A stretch of 64,000 nucleotides of DNA from Hysterangium stoloniferum (lineage: Eukaryota; Basidiomycota; Agaricomycetes; Hysterangiales; Hysterangiaceae). Position 1 is the first letter of the stretch. The number at the start of each line of letters is the position of its first letter. A program made the translations under genes and the position numbers. The stretch spans positions 217,465-281,464 of the forward strand of contig WHVD01000112.1 in assembly GCA_015178975.1 (NCBI GenBank), in the 5' to 3' direction. Positions 45,944 through 57,195 of the stretch are shown here, piece after piece. The notes under the pieces are model-generated. The model was not told the origin of the DNA, searched no databases, and saw only the letters and a list, made by a program, of their open reading frames with translations.

Positions 45944-46086
45944 GACAAGCCTGGGAACCCTTGCTACGCTGCGGGGCGGTCACTTCGTGACCTGCCCCAC
46001 AACTTCGCTGCGGGCTCCGGCTTGTTGGGGGGCTTTGCCCCCCAAACCCCCCCGCATTGACAACTTTTAAGTATTTCTAAGCTCCA
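45944..46086. repeat. junction module H3
   Basis: Same module with GGTCAC-TTC-GTGACC and GGGGGGC-TTT-GCCCCCC hairpins. Preceded by (GAT)n and the CGTACAACTTTACT element. Confidence 0.9.
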
Positions 46087-46107
46087 TTGTTGTAAAAGAG
46101 AAACTGT

Positions 46108-47070
46108 TAGAACGGAAAGTCACATTAGAACGGAAAGTCACGTTAGAACGGAAAGTCACGTTAGAACGGAAAGTCACGTTAGAACGGAAAGTCACGTTAG
46201 AACGGAAAGTCACGTTAGAAAGGAAAGTCACGTTAGAAAGGAAAGTCACGTTAGAACGGAAAGTCACATTAGAACGGAAAGTCACGTTAGAATGCAAAGT
46301 CACCTTGGAATGGAAAGTCACGTTAGAATGCAAAGTCATGTTAGAACGGAAAGTCACATTGGAATGCAAAGTCACATTAGAATGCAAAGTCACATTGGAA
46401 CGGAAAGTCACATTAGAATGCAAAGTCATGTTAGAATGCAAAGTCACGTTAGAACGCAAAGTCACGTTAGAATGCAAAGTCACATCAGAACGGAAAGTCA
46501 CGTTAGAAAGGAAAGTCACGTTAGAAAGGAAAGTCACGTTAGAACGGAAAGTCACATTAGAACGGAAAGTCACGTTAGAATGCAAAGTCACCTTGGAATG
46601 GAAAGTCACGTTAGAATGCAAAGTCATGTTAGAACGGAAAGTCACATTGGAATGCAAAGTCACATTAGAATGCAAAGTCACATTGGAACGGAAAGTCACA
46701 TTAGAATGCAAAGTCATGTTAGAATGCAAAGTCACGTTAGAACGCAAAGTCACGTTAGAATGCAAAGTCACATCAGAACGGAAAGTCACATTGGAACGGA
46801 AAGTCACGTTGGAGTGCAAAGTCACATTGGAAGGGAAAGTCACGTTGGAACACAAAGTCACATTAGAATGCAAAGTCACGTTAGAAAGCAAAGTCACATT
46901 AGAACGCAAAGTCACATTAGAACGCAAAGTCACATTGGAATGCAAAGTCACGTTGGAATGCAAAGTCACGTTAGAATGCAAAGTCACGTTAGAAAGGAAA
47001 GTCACGTTAGAATGCAAAGTCATGTTAGAACACAAAGTCGCATTAGAACAGAAAGTTGCATTAGACGGAA
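46108..47070. repeat. 18-bp array D3, about 53 units
   Basis: Units of GTCACGTTAGAACGGAAA with frequent CG-to-CA/TG variants. A 288-bp block (16 units), 46206-46493, is repeated directly as 46494-46781. All six frames stay largely open because the unit is 18 bp. Confidence 0.93.
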
Positions 47071-47094
47071 AGTGTTCAGGGAATAGAAAGTGTT

Positions 47095-47735
47095 ATAAAG
47101 GAAACACCCATTACAAAGGAAGGAAACAACAGTTACAAAGGAAGGATGAAAGGTTACAAAGAAATCAATGGTTACAAAAGAAATCACAGGTTACAAAAGG
47201 AATCAACAGTTACAAAAGAAATCAATGGTTACAAAAGGAATCAACGGTTACAAAGGAATCAACGGTTACAAAGGAATCAATGGTTACAAAGGAATCAACG
47301 GTTAGAAAGGAATCAACAGTTACAAAGGAATCAATGGTTACAAAAGGGAACAACATTTACAAAAGGGAACAGCCATTACATAATGTGTATATCTGGGGCT
47401 TTGCTGTTTTTGAACTAAAGGCATTCAAAGAATGGGAAGTGTTCTAAGAACAGAATGTGTTCTAAGAATGGAATGTGTTCTAAGAATGGAAAGTGTTCTG
47501 AGAACGGAAAGTGTTCTGAGTACGGAAAGTGTTCTGAGAATGGAAAGTGTTCTGAATACAGAAAGTGTTCTGAGAATGGAAAGTGTTCTAAGAACAGAAA
47601 CATCAGTCACAAATGGAAGCCACAGCCCCAAAAGGAAACAATGGTTATAAAAGGAGACAAAGGTTACAAAAGGAAACAACGGTTACAAAAGGAAACAATG
47701 GTTACAAAAGGAAACAATGGTTACAAATGGAAAGA
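47095..47735. repeat. arrays E3, linker, D3' and E3'
   Basis: GGTTACAAAGGAATCAAC units (to 47370), the TATCTGGGGCTTTGCTGTTT linker, GTGTTCTGAGAATGGAAA units (47441-47600), then GGTTACAAAAGGAAACAA units. The downstream tail TTAAATTGACTCTCAACTGC also occurs at 41271 and 50702. Confidence 0.85.
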
Positions 47736-47904
47736 GTGGTTAAATTGACTCTCAACTGCAAGTAACTACTGTGGTCACTCAATTTATGTATTTTATTTTG
47801 ATTTATTGAATTTTATTTTATTTTACTGTTTTTCATTTCAATTTATTTTATTTTTAAACATTTTATATTCCTTTATTATATTTTATTTAAATTATTCTGA
47901 TTTT

Positions 47905-49315
47905 ATTGAGGCCGATCAGAGGGGGATGGAGGAAGAAGGAAATAGTACACACAGCAGCTGGACAAAGAGAGAAGGAAATAGCACACACTCACTGAAGAAA
48001 GGGTACACACACCACCTGGAGGAAAGAGAGGGCTGGTCAGAGGAGGATGGTGGAAGAAGGAAATGGTAGACATACTGCAGGAAAGAGAGAGTAGGCCAAT
48101 CAGAGGAACACGCACTGGCTGGAGGAAAGAGAATGGAGGCCAATCAGAGCAGGATGGAGAGAGAAGGAAAAAGTACACGCACTTACTGGAGGAAAGAGAG
48201 AGGAGGCCAATCAGAGCAGGATGGAGGGAGGAGGAAAGGGGACATGCACCTCCTGGAGAAAAGAGAGAGTAGGACGAAGGGAGAAGGAAACGGTACACGC
48301 AGTGGCTGGAGGAAAGAGAGAGGAGGCCGATCAGAGGACGAAGAGAGAAGGAAACGGTACACACACCTCCTGGAGAGAAGGAAACGGTACATGCACCGGC
48401 TGAGGAAAGAGAGAGGAGGACAATTAGAGGAGGACAAAGAGAGAAGGAAATGGTACATGCACCTCCTGGAGGAAAGAGGAGGCCAATCAGAGGAGGACAA
48501 AGGGAGAAAGAAAGGTTACACCCACCGGCTGGAGGAAAGAGAGGAGGCCAATCAGAGGAGGACAAAGGGAGAAAGAAACAGTACACACACCGGCTGGAGG
48601 AAAGAGAGGAGGCCAATTAGAGGGAGAGGAAGAGAGAAGGAAACAGTACACACACCTCCTGGGGGAAAGGGAGAGGAGGCCGATCAGAGGAGGACGAAGG
48701 GAGGGGGAAACAGTACATGCACCGGCTGGAGGAAAGAGAGAGGAGGACAGAGGGAGAAGGAGCAGTACACGCACCGGCTGGAGGAAAGAGAGGGGGCCAA
48801 TCAGAAGAGGACAGAGAGAGAGGGAAATGGAACACGCACCGGCTGAAGGAAAGAGAGGGGGACAATCAGAGGAGGACAAAGAGAGGGGAAAGGGAATGCG
48901 TACTGGCTGGAGGAAAGAGAGGGGGACAATCGGAAGAGGACAGAGAGAGGGGAAAGGGAATGCGCACCGGCTGGAGGAAAGAGAGAGGATGCAAATCAGT
49001 GCAGGACAGAGGAAGAAGGAAATGGTAGATGCACCGGCTGGAGGAAAGAGAGAGGGTCCCAATGAGAGGAGGACGGAGAGAGAAGGAAACAGTACACGCA
49101 CCTGGAGGAAAGAGAGGAGGATGATCAGAGGACAAAGAAAGAGGAAATGGTACACGCACCAGCTGGACAAAAGAGAGAAGAGGTCAATCAGTGGAGGACG
49201 AAGAGAGAAGGAAACAGTACACAGACTCGCTGGAGGAAAGAGAGAGGAGGCGGATTAGCGCAGGACGGAGGGAGAAGGAAAGAGTACACACATCACCTGG
49301 AGGAAAGAGAGGGTG
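47905..49315. repeat. purine-rich tandem array A3
   Basis: Same unit class as A1 and A2. The 47905-48260 and 50870-51240 starts are closely similar to 41455-41800, showing that whole arrays were copied with their flanks. Confidence 0.85.
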
Positions 49316-49560
49316 CGCCGTGAATGGGAGTGGGTGCGCAGTGGATGGGTGCAGGTGCGCGGTGGATGGGTGCAGGTGCGCGATGGATGGGTGCGCGGTG
49401 GATAGGTGCACGGTGGATGGGTACGCGGTGGATGGGTACGCGGTGGATGGGTGCCCGTGGATGGGTGCCCGTTGGATGGGTGCGCAGTGGATGGGGTGTG
49501 CGGTGGATGGGGTGCACTGTGGATGGGTGCGCTGTGGATGGGAGTGGGTGCACCGTAGAT
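49316..49560. repeat. 15-bp GC-rich array B2
   Basis: About 16 units of GGTGGATGGGTGCGC and variants. Confidence 0.9.
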
Positions 49561-49840
49561 GTGCCGTGCCTGTACAAATGAAGAAAAGCCCCTGCGGCAT
49601 TGAAAACGCTCGCGAAAAGCTCCCACGGCATCACAAAAGGTTCCGAAAAGGTCCAGCGGCGGCCAAAATGCTCCCGCGATTGCAAAATTGCAACCGCGCT
49701 GGCACAGAAATGGCTCCGTGCTGACACATTGTGCTTATGTCATGGCGCCATGACGGGGGCTCGGGCGCCTGGCGGCGCCCTTGGTACCAAAAAAGGAAAA
49801 CGGGACCCACCACCCACCGTACAACTTTACTTTATATGAT

Positions 49841-49986
49841 GACAAGCTTAGGAACCCTTGCTACGCTGTGGGGCGGTCGCTTTGCGACCTGCCCCACAAC
49901 TTTGCTGCGGGCTCCAGCTTGGTGGGGGGCTTCGCCCCCCAAACCCCCCCGCATCGACAACTTTTAAGTATTTCTGAGACTCATTG
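49841..49986. repeat. junction module H4
   Basis: Same module with GGTCGC-TTT-GCGACC and GGGGGGC-TTC-GCCCCCC hairpins. Confidence 0.9.
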
Positions 49987-49989
49987 TTT

Positions 49990-50700
49990 GAACGGAAAGT
50001 GTTTAGAAAATGGAAAGTGTGTAGAGAAAGGAAAGTGTTTAGAGAACAGAAAGTGTCTAGAGAATGGAAAGTGTGTAGAGAACGGAAAGTGTTCAGAGAA
50101 CGGAAAGTGTTCAGAGAATGGAAAGTGTTCAGAGAACGGAAAGTGTTCAGAGAAGGAAAGTGTTCAGAGAGCGGAAAGTGTTCAGAGAACGGAAAGTGTT
50201 CAGAGAACGGAAAGTGTTCTGAGAACGGAAAGTGTTCAGAGAGCGGAAAGTGTTCAGAGAACGGAAAGTGTTCAGAGAATGGAAAGTGTTCAGAGAACGG
50301 AAAGTGTTCAGAGAGCGGAAAGTGTTCAGAGAACGGAAAGTGTTCAGAGAACGGAAAGTGTTCTGAGAACGGAAAGTGTTCTGAGAACAGAAACATCAGT
50401 CACAAATGGGAGCCACGGCACAGCCCCAAAAGGAAACAAAGGTTACAAAAGGAGACAAAGGTTACAAAAGGAAACAGCGGTTACAAAAGGAAACAATGGT
50501 TACAAAAGGAAACAACGGTTACAAAGGAAACAACGGTTACAAAAGGAAACAGCGGTTACAAAGGAAACAACGGTTACAAAGGAAACAATGGTTACAAAAG
50601 GAAACAACAGTTACAAAAGGAGACAAAGGTTACAAAGGAAACAATGGTTACAAAGGAGACAATGGTTACAAAAGGAAACAATGGTTACAAATGGAGTGGT
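49990..50700. repeat. 18-bp arrays D4 and E4
   Basis: D4 (to about 50395) has about 22 units of GTGTTCAGAGAACGGAAA, each with the palindrome GTTC-AGA-GAAC. E4 has GGTTACAAAAGGAAACAA units. Confidence 0.92.
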
Positions 50701-50869
50701 TAAATTGACTCTCAACTGCAAGTAATTACTGTGGTCACTCAATTTATGTATTTTATTTTAATGTATTGAATTTTATTTTATTTTATTGTTTTTCATTTCA
50801 ATTTATTTTATTTTAAAACATTTTATATTCATTTTTTATATTTTATTTGAATTATTCTGATTTTATTGA

Positions 50870-52258
50870 GGCCGATCAGAGGGGGACAGAGGAAGAAGGA
50901 AACGGTACACACAGCAGCTGGACAAAGAGAGAAGGAAATAGTACACACTCACTGAAGAAAGGGTACACACACCACCTGGAGGAAAGAGATGGCTGGTCAG
51001 AGGAGGATGGTGGAAGAAGGAAATGGTAGACACACACTGCAGGAAAGAGAGGAGGCCAATCAGAGTATCACGCACTGGCTGGAGGAAAGAGAATGGAGGC
51101 CAATCAGGGCAGGATGAAGAGAGAAGGAAAGGGTACACAAACCACCTGGAGGGAAGAGAGACCCGATCAGAGCAGGATGGAGAGAGAAGGAAATAATACA
51201 CGCACTCACTGGAAGAAAGAGAGAGGAGGCTAATCAGAGCAGGACGGAGGGAGGGGGAAAGGGGACACGCACCTCCTGGAGAAAAGAGAGAGGAGGACGA
51301 TCAGAGAAGGAACAGGAAAACAGGAGGCTGATCAGAGTGGGACGGAGTGAGAAGGAAAGGGCACACGCACCTCCTGGGGGAAAGAGAGAGGAGGACGAAG
51401 AGAGAAGGAAACGGTACATACACCAGCTGGAGGAAAGATAGAGGAGGACAAAGGGAGAAGGAGCGGTACACGCACCGGCTGGAGGAAAGAGAGGGGGCCA
51501 ATCAGAAGAGGACAGAGAGAGGGAAAGGGAACGCACACTGGCTGGAGGAAAGATAGGGGGACAATCAGAGGAGGACAAAGAGAGGGGAAAGGGAATGCAC
51601 ACTGGCTGGAGGAAAGAGAGAGGGACAATCAGAGGAGGACAAAGAGAGAGGGCAAAGGGAATGCACACCGGCTGGAGGAAAGAGAGAGGGCCAATCAGAA
51701 GAGGACAGAGAGACGCACCGGCTGGAGGAAAGAGAGAGGAGGCAAATCAGTGCAGGACAGAGGAAGAAGGAAATGGTAGATGCACCGGCTGGAGGAAAGA
51801 GAGGGGGACAATCAGAGGAGGACAAAGGGAGGGGAAAGGGAGTGCGCACTGGCTGGAGGAAAGAGAAGGGGACAATCAGAGGAGGACAGAGAGAGGGGAA
51901 AGGAAATGCGCACCGGCTGGAGGAAAGAGAGAGGAGGCAAATCAGCGCAGGACAGAGGAAGAAGGAAATGGTAGACGCACCGGCTGGAGGAAAGAGAGAG
52001 GGTCCCAGTGAGAGGAGGACGGAGAGAGAAGGAAATGGTACACACACCTGGAGGAAAGAGAGGAGGATGATCAGAGGACAAAGAGAGAGGAAATGGTACA
52101 CGCACCAGCTGGACAAAAGAGAGAAGAGGTCAATCAGTGGAGGACGAAGAGAGAAGGAAACAGTACACAGACTCGCTGGAGGAAAGAGAGAGGAGGCGGA
52201 TTAGCGCAGGACGGAGGGAGAAGGAAAGAGTACACACATCACCTGGAGGAAAGAGAGG
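50870..52258. repeat. purine-rich tandem array A4
   Basis: Same class as A1-A3. Confidence 0.85.
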
Positions 52259-52497
52259 GTGCGCCGTGAATGGGAGTGGGTGTGCCGTGGATGGGAGTGA
52301 GTGCGCCGTGGATGGGAGTGGGTGCGTTGGGAGTGGGTGCGTCGTGGATGGGTGCGTCGTGGATGGGTGCGGCGTGGATGGGTGCATCGTGGATGAGTAC
52401 GCGGTGGATGGGGTGCGTCGTGGATGGGTACGCGGTGGATGGGTGCACGGTGGAGCGGGTGCGCGGTGGATGGGAGCGGGTGGGTGCGCGGTTGAAA
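52259..52497. repeat. 15-bp GC-rich array B3
   Basis: About 15 units of the GGATGGGTGCG class with GTCGTGGATGGGTGC variants. Confidence 0.88.
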
Positions 52498-52679
52498 ATG
52501 CCGCGCATGTATAAAATAATTCAGTCACGAAAAAGTTCCCGCGCGCGTCACAAAATGTCACACAATGCACCCGCGGCACCAAAAATACTCCCGCGAACGC
52601 CCAAAAGCCTCCAGATTTGCTCCCGTGCTGAGGTAATAAGAGACTCTGGGCATCAGCTTAGTCACACACTCCCACCCCT

Positions 52680-52798
52680 GAGCGTTCGGGTGCTCCGCGC
52701 CCTCACAAATTGGGGAAAAACTCGGGCGCTCCGCGCCCTCGCAAATAGGGCCTGCGGCACCTAAAAACGCCCACCACCCACCATGCTCCTTTCACTTA
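52680..52798. repeat. pre-H segment at the right end of the block
   Basis: Two GGGYGCTCCGCGCCC hairpins, then CACCATGCTCCTTTCACTTATTT, which at 43200-43223 is followed directly by module H2. Here non-repeat DNA begins instead. Confidence 0.8.
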
Positions 52799-52799
52799 T

Positions 52800-53520
52800 T
52801 TGATTTGATATGATGATTGATTGATATGGATGGAATATGGATGGATAACACTGTCTGAAAAGGTCTCCCCCACCCCAAATTGGATGCTTGTCTCGTTCAG
52901 GCTCATCATACCTTCAGGGTAATGTTCAATCAACAAGATCCATGATCTTCCCACCCAGAGCCTCCACACCACGCGAGTCAATGTCCTGGGCGAATTCCTT
53001 AAACTAATTCTCTTCCATTGAAAACTTAACAATAAAGCTGCCATAGGCTGAGCAAATATAAGAGCCCATACAGTCACTTTTCATCGCCGCGGTGCGCTCT
53101 GCATGTTGCACACGCTGATGCCATACATGAATACACTCGCGGCCACCACCAGCGGCTAGACTGATGTCCTATTTATGAATGACAATCATTTCAAACAGGA
53201 TGAGAACTTGAGACTTGTATGAAGCTACATAATTTGATACAATTTAAAAGTGAAGATAGTCACTTGTAATAGTCGCGGTGAGGTTCTCTACACTGGTGTT
53301 GAATATACTTCAATGACTACTTGCTGAAATCGCATATACTAGCAGTAACAATGTCAATCAAATACCACTATGGCCTCTCAAAGAAGGCGGTCGCACCATT
53401 CTTCTCGTGTCTGTTGTTTGGGAGCACAGGAAGCCGGGGCCAAACCAATGGACAACACCATGATCAAGACACTGACATTTCTTCACATGTCGTGAGTTCT
53501 CACCTTGTATAAGGGAAAGG
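52800..53520 (-). pseudogene. R4 module, copy d
   Basis: Reverse complement of 59.4-60.1 kb with good collinearity, including CCTTCAGGGTAATGTTCAAT and ATTCTCTTCCATTGAAAACTT. It adjoins the right end of the repeat block. Confidence 0.55.
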
Positions 53521-53629
53521 TAGCTCGTGGTCATTTCAGGCAGAATCCCATATCAACTAAGAGTTGAATAATAGCCACAACCCGCCGCGTGGAGCGGTCA
53601 CATCGAACAGCCACAGCAATGTTTGGATT

Positions 53630-54640
53630 ATATGAGCCTGGGGCGTCGCGGCGAACAGTTCACTGAGCAAGACAGAGAACAAAGTATATTCATGTTCGAC
53701 GGTCAGCCACCTCCTGACAAATTGCTCTGACCTCCTCTTGCATATTGCAGCAGATGTTTCAATTAGTCATATTTCTCTCAGACATTTGGGAAGATGCAAA
53801 CCCCATGATATGGCAAGGGCACACAAGGAATACCACCCTCATTGAGGCGACAAAACGTTGTTTAAACTAGAAATCTCGTGGTGGGATGATGATAGAATTG
53901 AATACGGATGGCCATTATTCAAGCAACAGACGGCTTGACTTTAATTCTCGCTGCACGACTGTTGTCAAACTGGATATTTCACTGCCAAGGAGAGACAAAT
54001 TACCATGACCCCCCGACTATGGTTGGGATGCTAGGGAATCCACGAACGCCACATCCTGCCTTACCCGGTATTTCAGTCATACCGCGGACTGGGGAATGGT
54101 CTCACAGCATCCTGGCTTGATGGGTACCTGACCCAGAATTACACTCTGGCAAGACTTGGCAGACTAATTCAACAGAGCATTGACTGAATGAGGTAGGGAT
54201 AGCTCAGTGTCAATCATTAAATACACTCCAAATACTCACGTCTTCTTAGACCCACGAAATTCCAGAGGAAGCGTTTATTATTTTATCCCTGTTCTGGTGG
54301 TGTTCACTTTATATACAGTGGAGAGATCACACTGCCAAGCTCCTGACATCTTTGGGTTTTACCTTCATATGGTGCCCCGGTGTCAATCAATTGCAATGAG
54401 GTCATTATTTTATAATAATACCGCCAAACCACCACTAAACCCCAACTTTGATGATGTTGTATCAACATTTGATCGTCAAGATACTTTACTCATTGGCGGG
54501 CTTGCATATTTCGGGGAAACCATCTACCACGTGCATCAGGAGTGTGTAGAAGAAGTCACTGCGATCAGAGGCTACTTGAATTCTTGTTATGGCAGTGCAT
54601 CACGCCATCACACCTCATCCTGCTGACAAAAACCATTGTC
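53630..54640 (+). pseudogene. R2 module, copy c (inverted)
   Basis: Plus-strand traces in order: MSLGRRGEQFTEQDREQ (53630), EISWWDDDRIEYGWPLFKQ (53875), QGETNYHDPPTMVG (53990), a frame-shifted DWGMVSQHPGLMG (54080), and a 139-codon frame (54207-54626) with YYFIPVLVVFTLYT and NFDDVVSTFDRQ, then CVEEVTAIRGYLN. The last part is the equivalent of YIVEAICHVRQLFVEE in other copies. Stops and frame changes show it is dead. Confidence 0.55.
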
Positions 54641-54779
54641 TCCAGAATAGCCAGTAACGATGTTGAGATCCTATTCAGCTATTTGTGGGTATTCTTAATG
54701 CAGCTCTGCGGACTCCATGACGAAAGCTGGATTGATGATACCTTTAAATTTGTAGGGCTCGTGGTTTGTGACTAATAAT

Positions 54780-55490
54780 TCAAACTAGATTTATATATCT
54801 CACAGGCAATGTCTATTCCCGGACCATTCTTGAACCAAACCGTAACGACTTCATTAGGAATTCTTGAACCAGTCCAAGACCAGATGTGGCCTTTGCCCCT
54901 ATCTTTGAAGGGAATTACTGTCCTTTTTGGACTGGTATTATCATACGGATGGTTCATCGTGAGTGGCAATAATGGATTTACATTGTCATCGTCGCATTGA
55001 AAAGCCATGTCCACGCATCAAGAGTATGAGCCTGGGGCGAAACATTCCACTTGGCAAGACAGGTAATGATAAAGCTAGGTGTAAGCAAGTATTGCCTGAC
55101 ATAGGATTATGTGTGCAGTTTATTAATAGAAATTCTGATGGACACGCCACAATCGAAGATAATCCAAGTTCAACCATTACGTAACTCAATAAAATCTACC
55201 CTGAGAACTCTGGTCTTACCTTACTCTTTGTCTTGTTCAGACAATCTAGAAAATTTAAGGCGTTTAATGTGGCAAGGGTGCATGAAGAAACCACGCTGCT
55301 TGCCATTAACCTGACTAGACCATCATTGACCCCAGTTTCTTCTCATTGAAAGTTTTGATAAAATTAAACAGGAAGTGTGAAATTTCGCCGGATAAAGTCT
55401 GCGGTTGACAGCGCCAACTTGAATACGGCACCCAGTGAGCATTGCTCTGGAGTGCATTTATATTATGCTTGGCGATGCCACTTCTGGAAT
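54780..55490 (+). pseudogene. R1 module, copy d (inverted)
   Basis: Reverse-complement relative of 2812-3700 and 4825-5700, keeping FINRNSDGHATI (55120-55160) and, in other frames, the GCATTGCTCTGGAGTGC...TTCTGACATTCC end. It follows the inverted R2 copy, but the R2-R1 order on this strand is the reverse of the other strand, as expected if the pair was inverted as a block. Confidence 0.5.
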
Positions 55491-57195
55491 GTCAGAAAAG
55501 CTGCATTGCAACTCTGACACTCAATAATATTATACTATGGGGTAACAATTGACTGAATTATTATTAAATGCTGTGTGAGCTTCAGTAGAAGGTGTAAGAA
55601 AGTAGTAAGGTAACTTAGTTTGCCAAATTTAGCTTCCATCCGCCCTCGTGGGATACTTTTAGACGATCGATCACACTACTATCCCGCGCAGGCGCCCCTG
55701 TGTATTATGTAATGAGATGGCATTTCCCACGCTGTTTGGTTCCTGTGGTTAATCAAAAAAAAAAAAAACATAATATAATATAGGAAAGACGAGGGATCGT
55801 CAGCACTTGACGAGGATAATGACCGACGCTGATGCTGATGTTCAATAAATACCAACCAGGCATCTTCCAAGGCAAAGTTTTCGGTGGCAGTGGTGATGGT
55901 GACACCTTTTTATTGTTCATCTACTTGAGTATACCTGAAACCGCTCTTCGCCGTTAATTCAGTGAAGCTATTTGAAAGGGTAGCACATGATGAAATCCAG
56001 ATTTATTTATATTTAAAAAAGGAAAGAAAAGATATGTGATTAATTACTTCTTAATGCATGAGATAGGACTCTGACCGTGATTATCTATATAGCGGTTTCC
56101 CAAAATGGAGATGAGGAGAGACTACACTTGCTGCCTGAGGCACATATACAGCATTAAATGTGAGCATCTACATACCTGGTTAAATTTTGGAAAAAAGATA
56201 AACATATCACTGATATAATAGATGCTTTTAGGCTGTGAAGGCATTGAGTGGGATACTTTGTGATGGGTGGCAAGTGAAGTACACGATTTATGTTGACAAT
56301 TGGAGGTCACCAAGAGGCCAGTCTTGCTTGGGCTCCTAACAACACCTTCAGTTGGCAGTTTTGGATTGGTAATACTTTTTTTTTTTTTTTTTCATATAGG
56401 AGGATATCTGAAAACTATTAAGTATACCAAATTCTAATGTACTCTAAACATCATTTAAACATCTGGGATGTGATTCAAACATAATTTGGTTTTTAAAACT
56501 TTCAAAAAGTTTTAAACTCTCTCATACATTACAAACTAAAGAATCTCTCCAGACACAAGTAGACAATAAAAAAAATTAGTAGTTTGAAACACTAATACTT
56601 TTAAAAAATAGATACCTTTAGATAGTCCATTCCATACATATGTATATCATTGGCACCTCTAAATACATATGTATTACTTCAGAATAGATCTGTCAATCTG
56701 AACAGATTTCTACTTGATTCAACATACCCAGAATATATAGGTAATTTCACTTAATAAAGAAGGCCATAGGATGAAAAATTTCCAATGACATCTTATATAT
56801 TTTACTAGAAAATAACTACATTACAGCTTGTAAAAGACAAAGTACCAATAAAAGTATTAGTAGGCATCTGTAAAAGGAAGGAAATTATATACAATGGAAT
56901 TTGTTAAATAACTATGGGTTGTATAAGATGTAATATGGAACTATTTCTGATGGTTGTTTTTTGATAATATAATTGTTTCAGAATAGATATCACTATTTAA
57001 AGATGGTGTTTTGTAAAAATAAGACTTTTATTAGTAAATATTTGAGATTATAGTAATTATAAACACCCTCCATATACAGTCTTGACATTTACTGGGATTA
57101 GGTGGAGCTAAGGTAATTGGAAATACCGCTCAAATGATGGGACCATTGGTTGCAAGGTTCTATATATTTGTGAGACCACACACTTGATTCCAATT
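55491..57195. other. AT-rich intergenic DNA
   Basis: No gene was recognised over about 1.7 kb. It holds poly-A (55754-55768) and poly-T (about 56377-56392) runs and many TATATA stretches. The unit with R2/R1 traces starts again beyond 58.2 kb. Confidence 0.5.

Larger units (their letters stand above)
36949..52798. repeat. composite block of five head-to-tail repeat units
   Basis: Five units are defined by the start of junction module H: U0 36949-40495 (diverged H0), U1 40496-43223, U2 43224-45943, U3 45944-49840 and U4 49841-52798. All units keep the same orientation and, with omissions, the same order: H, 18-bp GGAAAGT arrays, GTTACAAAAGGAAAC arrays, T-rich spacer, purine-rich array, GGATGGGTGCGCG array, CCCGCG/GCGGGAAAT sequence, GGGCGCTCCGCGCCC hairpin. 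The block stops at 52798, exactly where GACAAGC of the next H would start. There is no credible gene inside. Confidence 0.85.

Noticed and set aside
46067-47447. Open frames of 264-380 codons across the 18-bp array
   Set aside because: The unit is a multiple of three without stops, so frames on both strands stay open; the predicted proteins are simple repeats and have no start context or homology.
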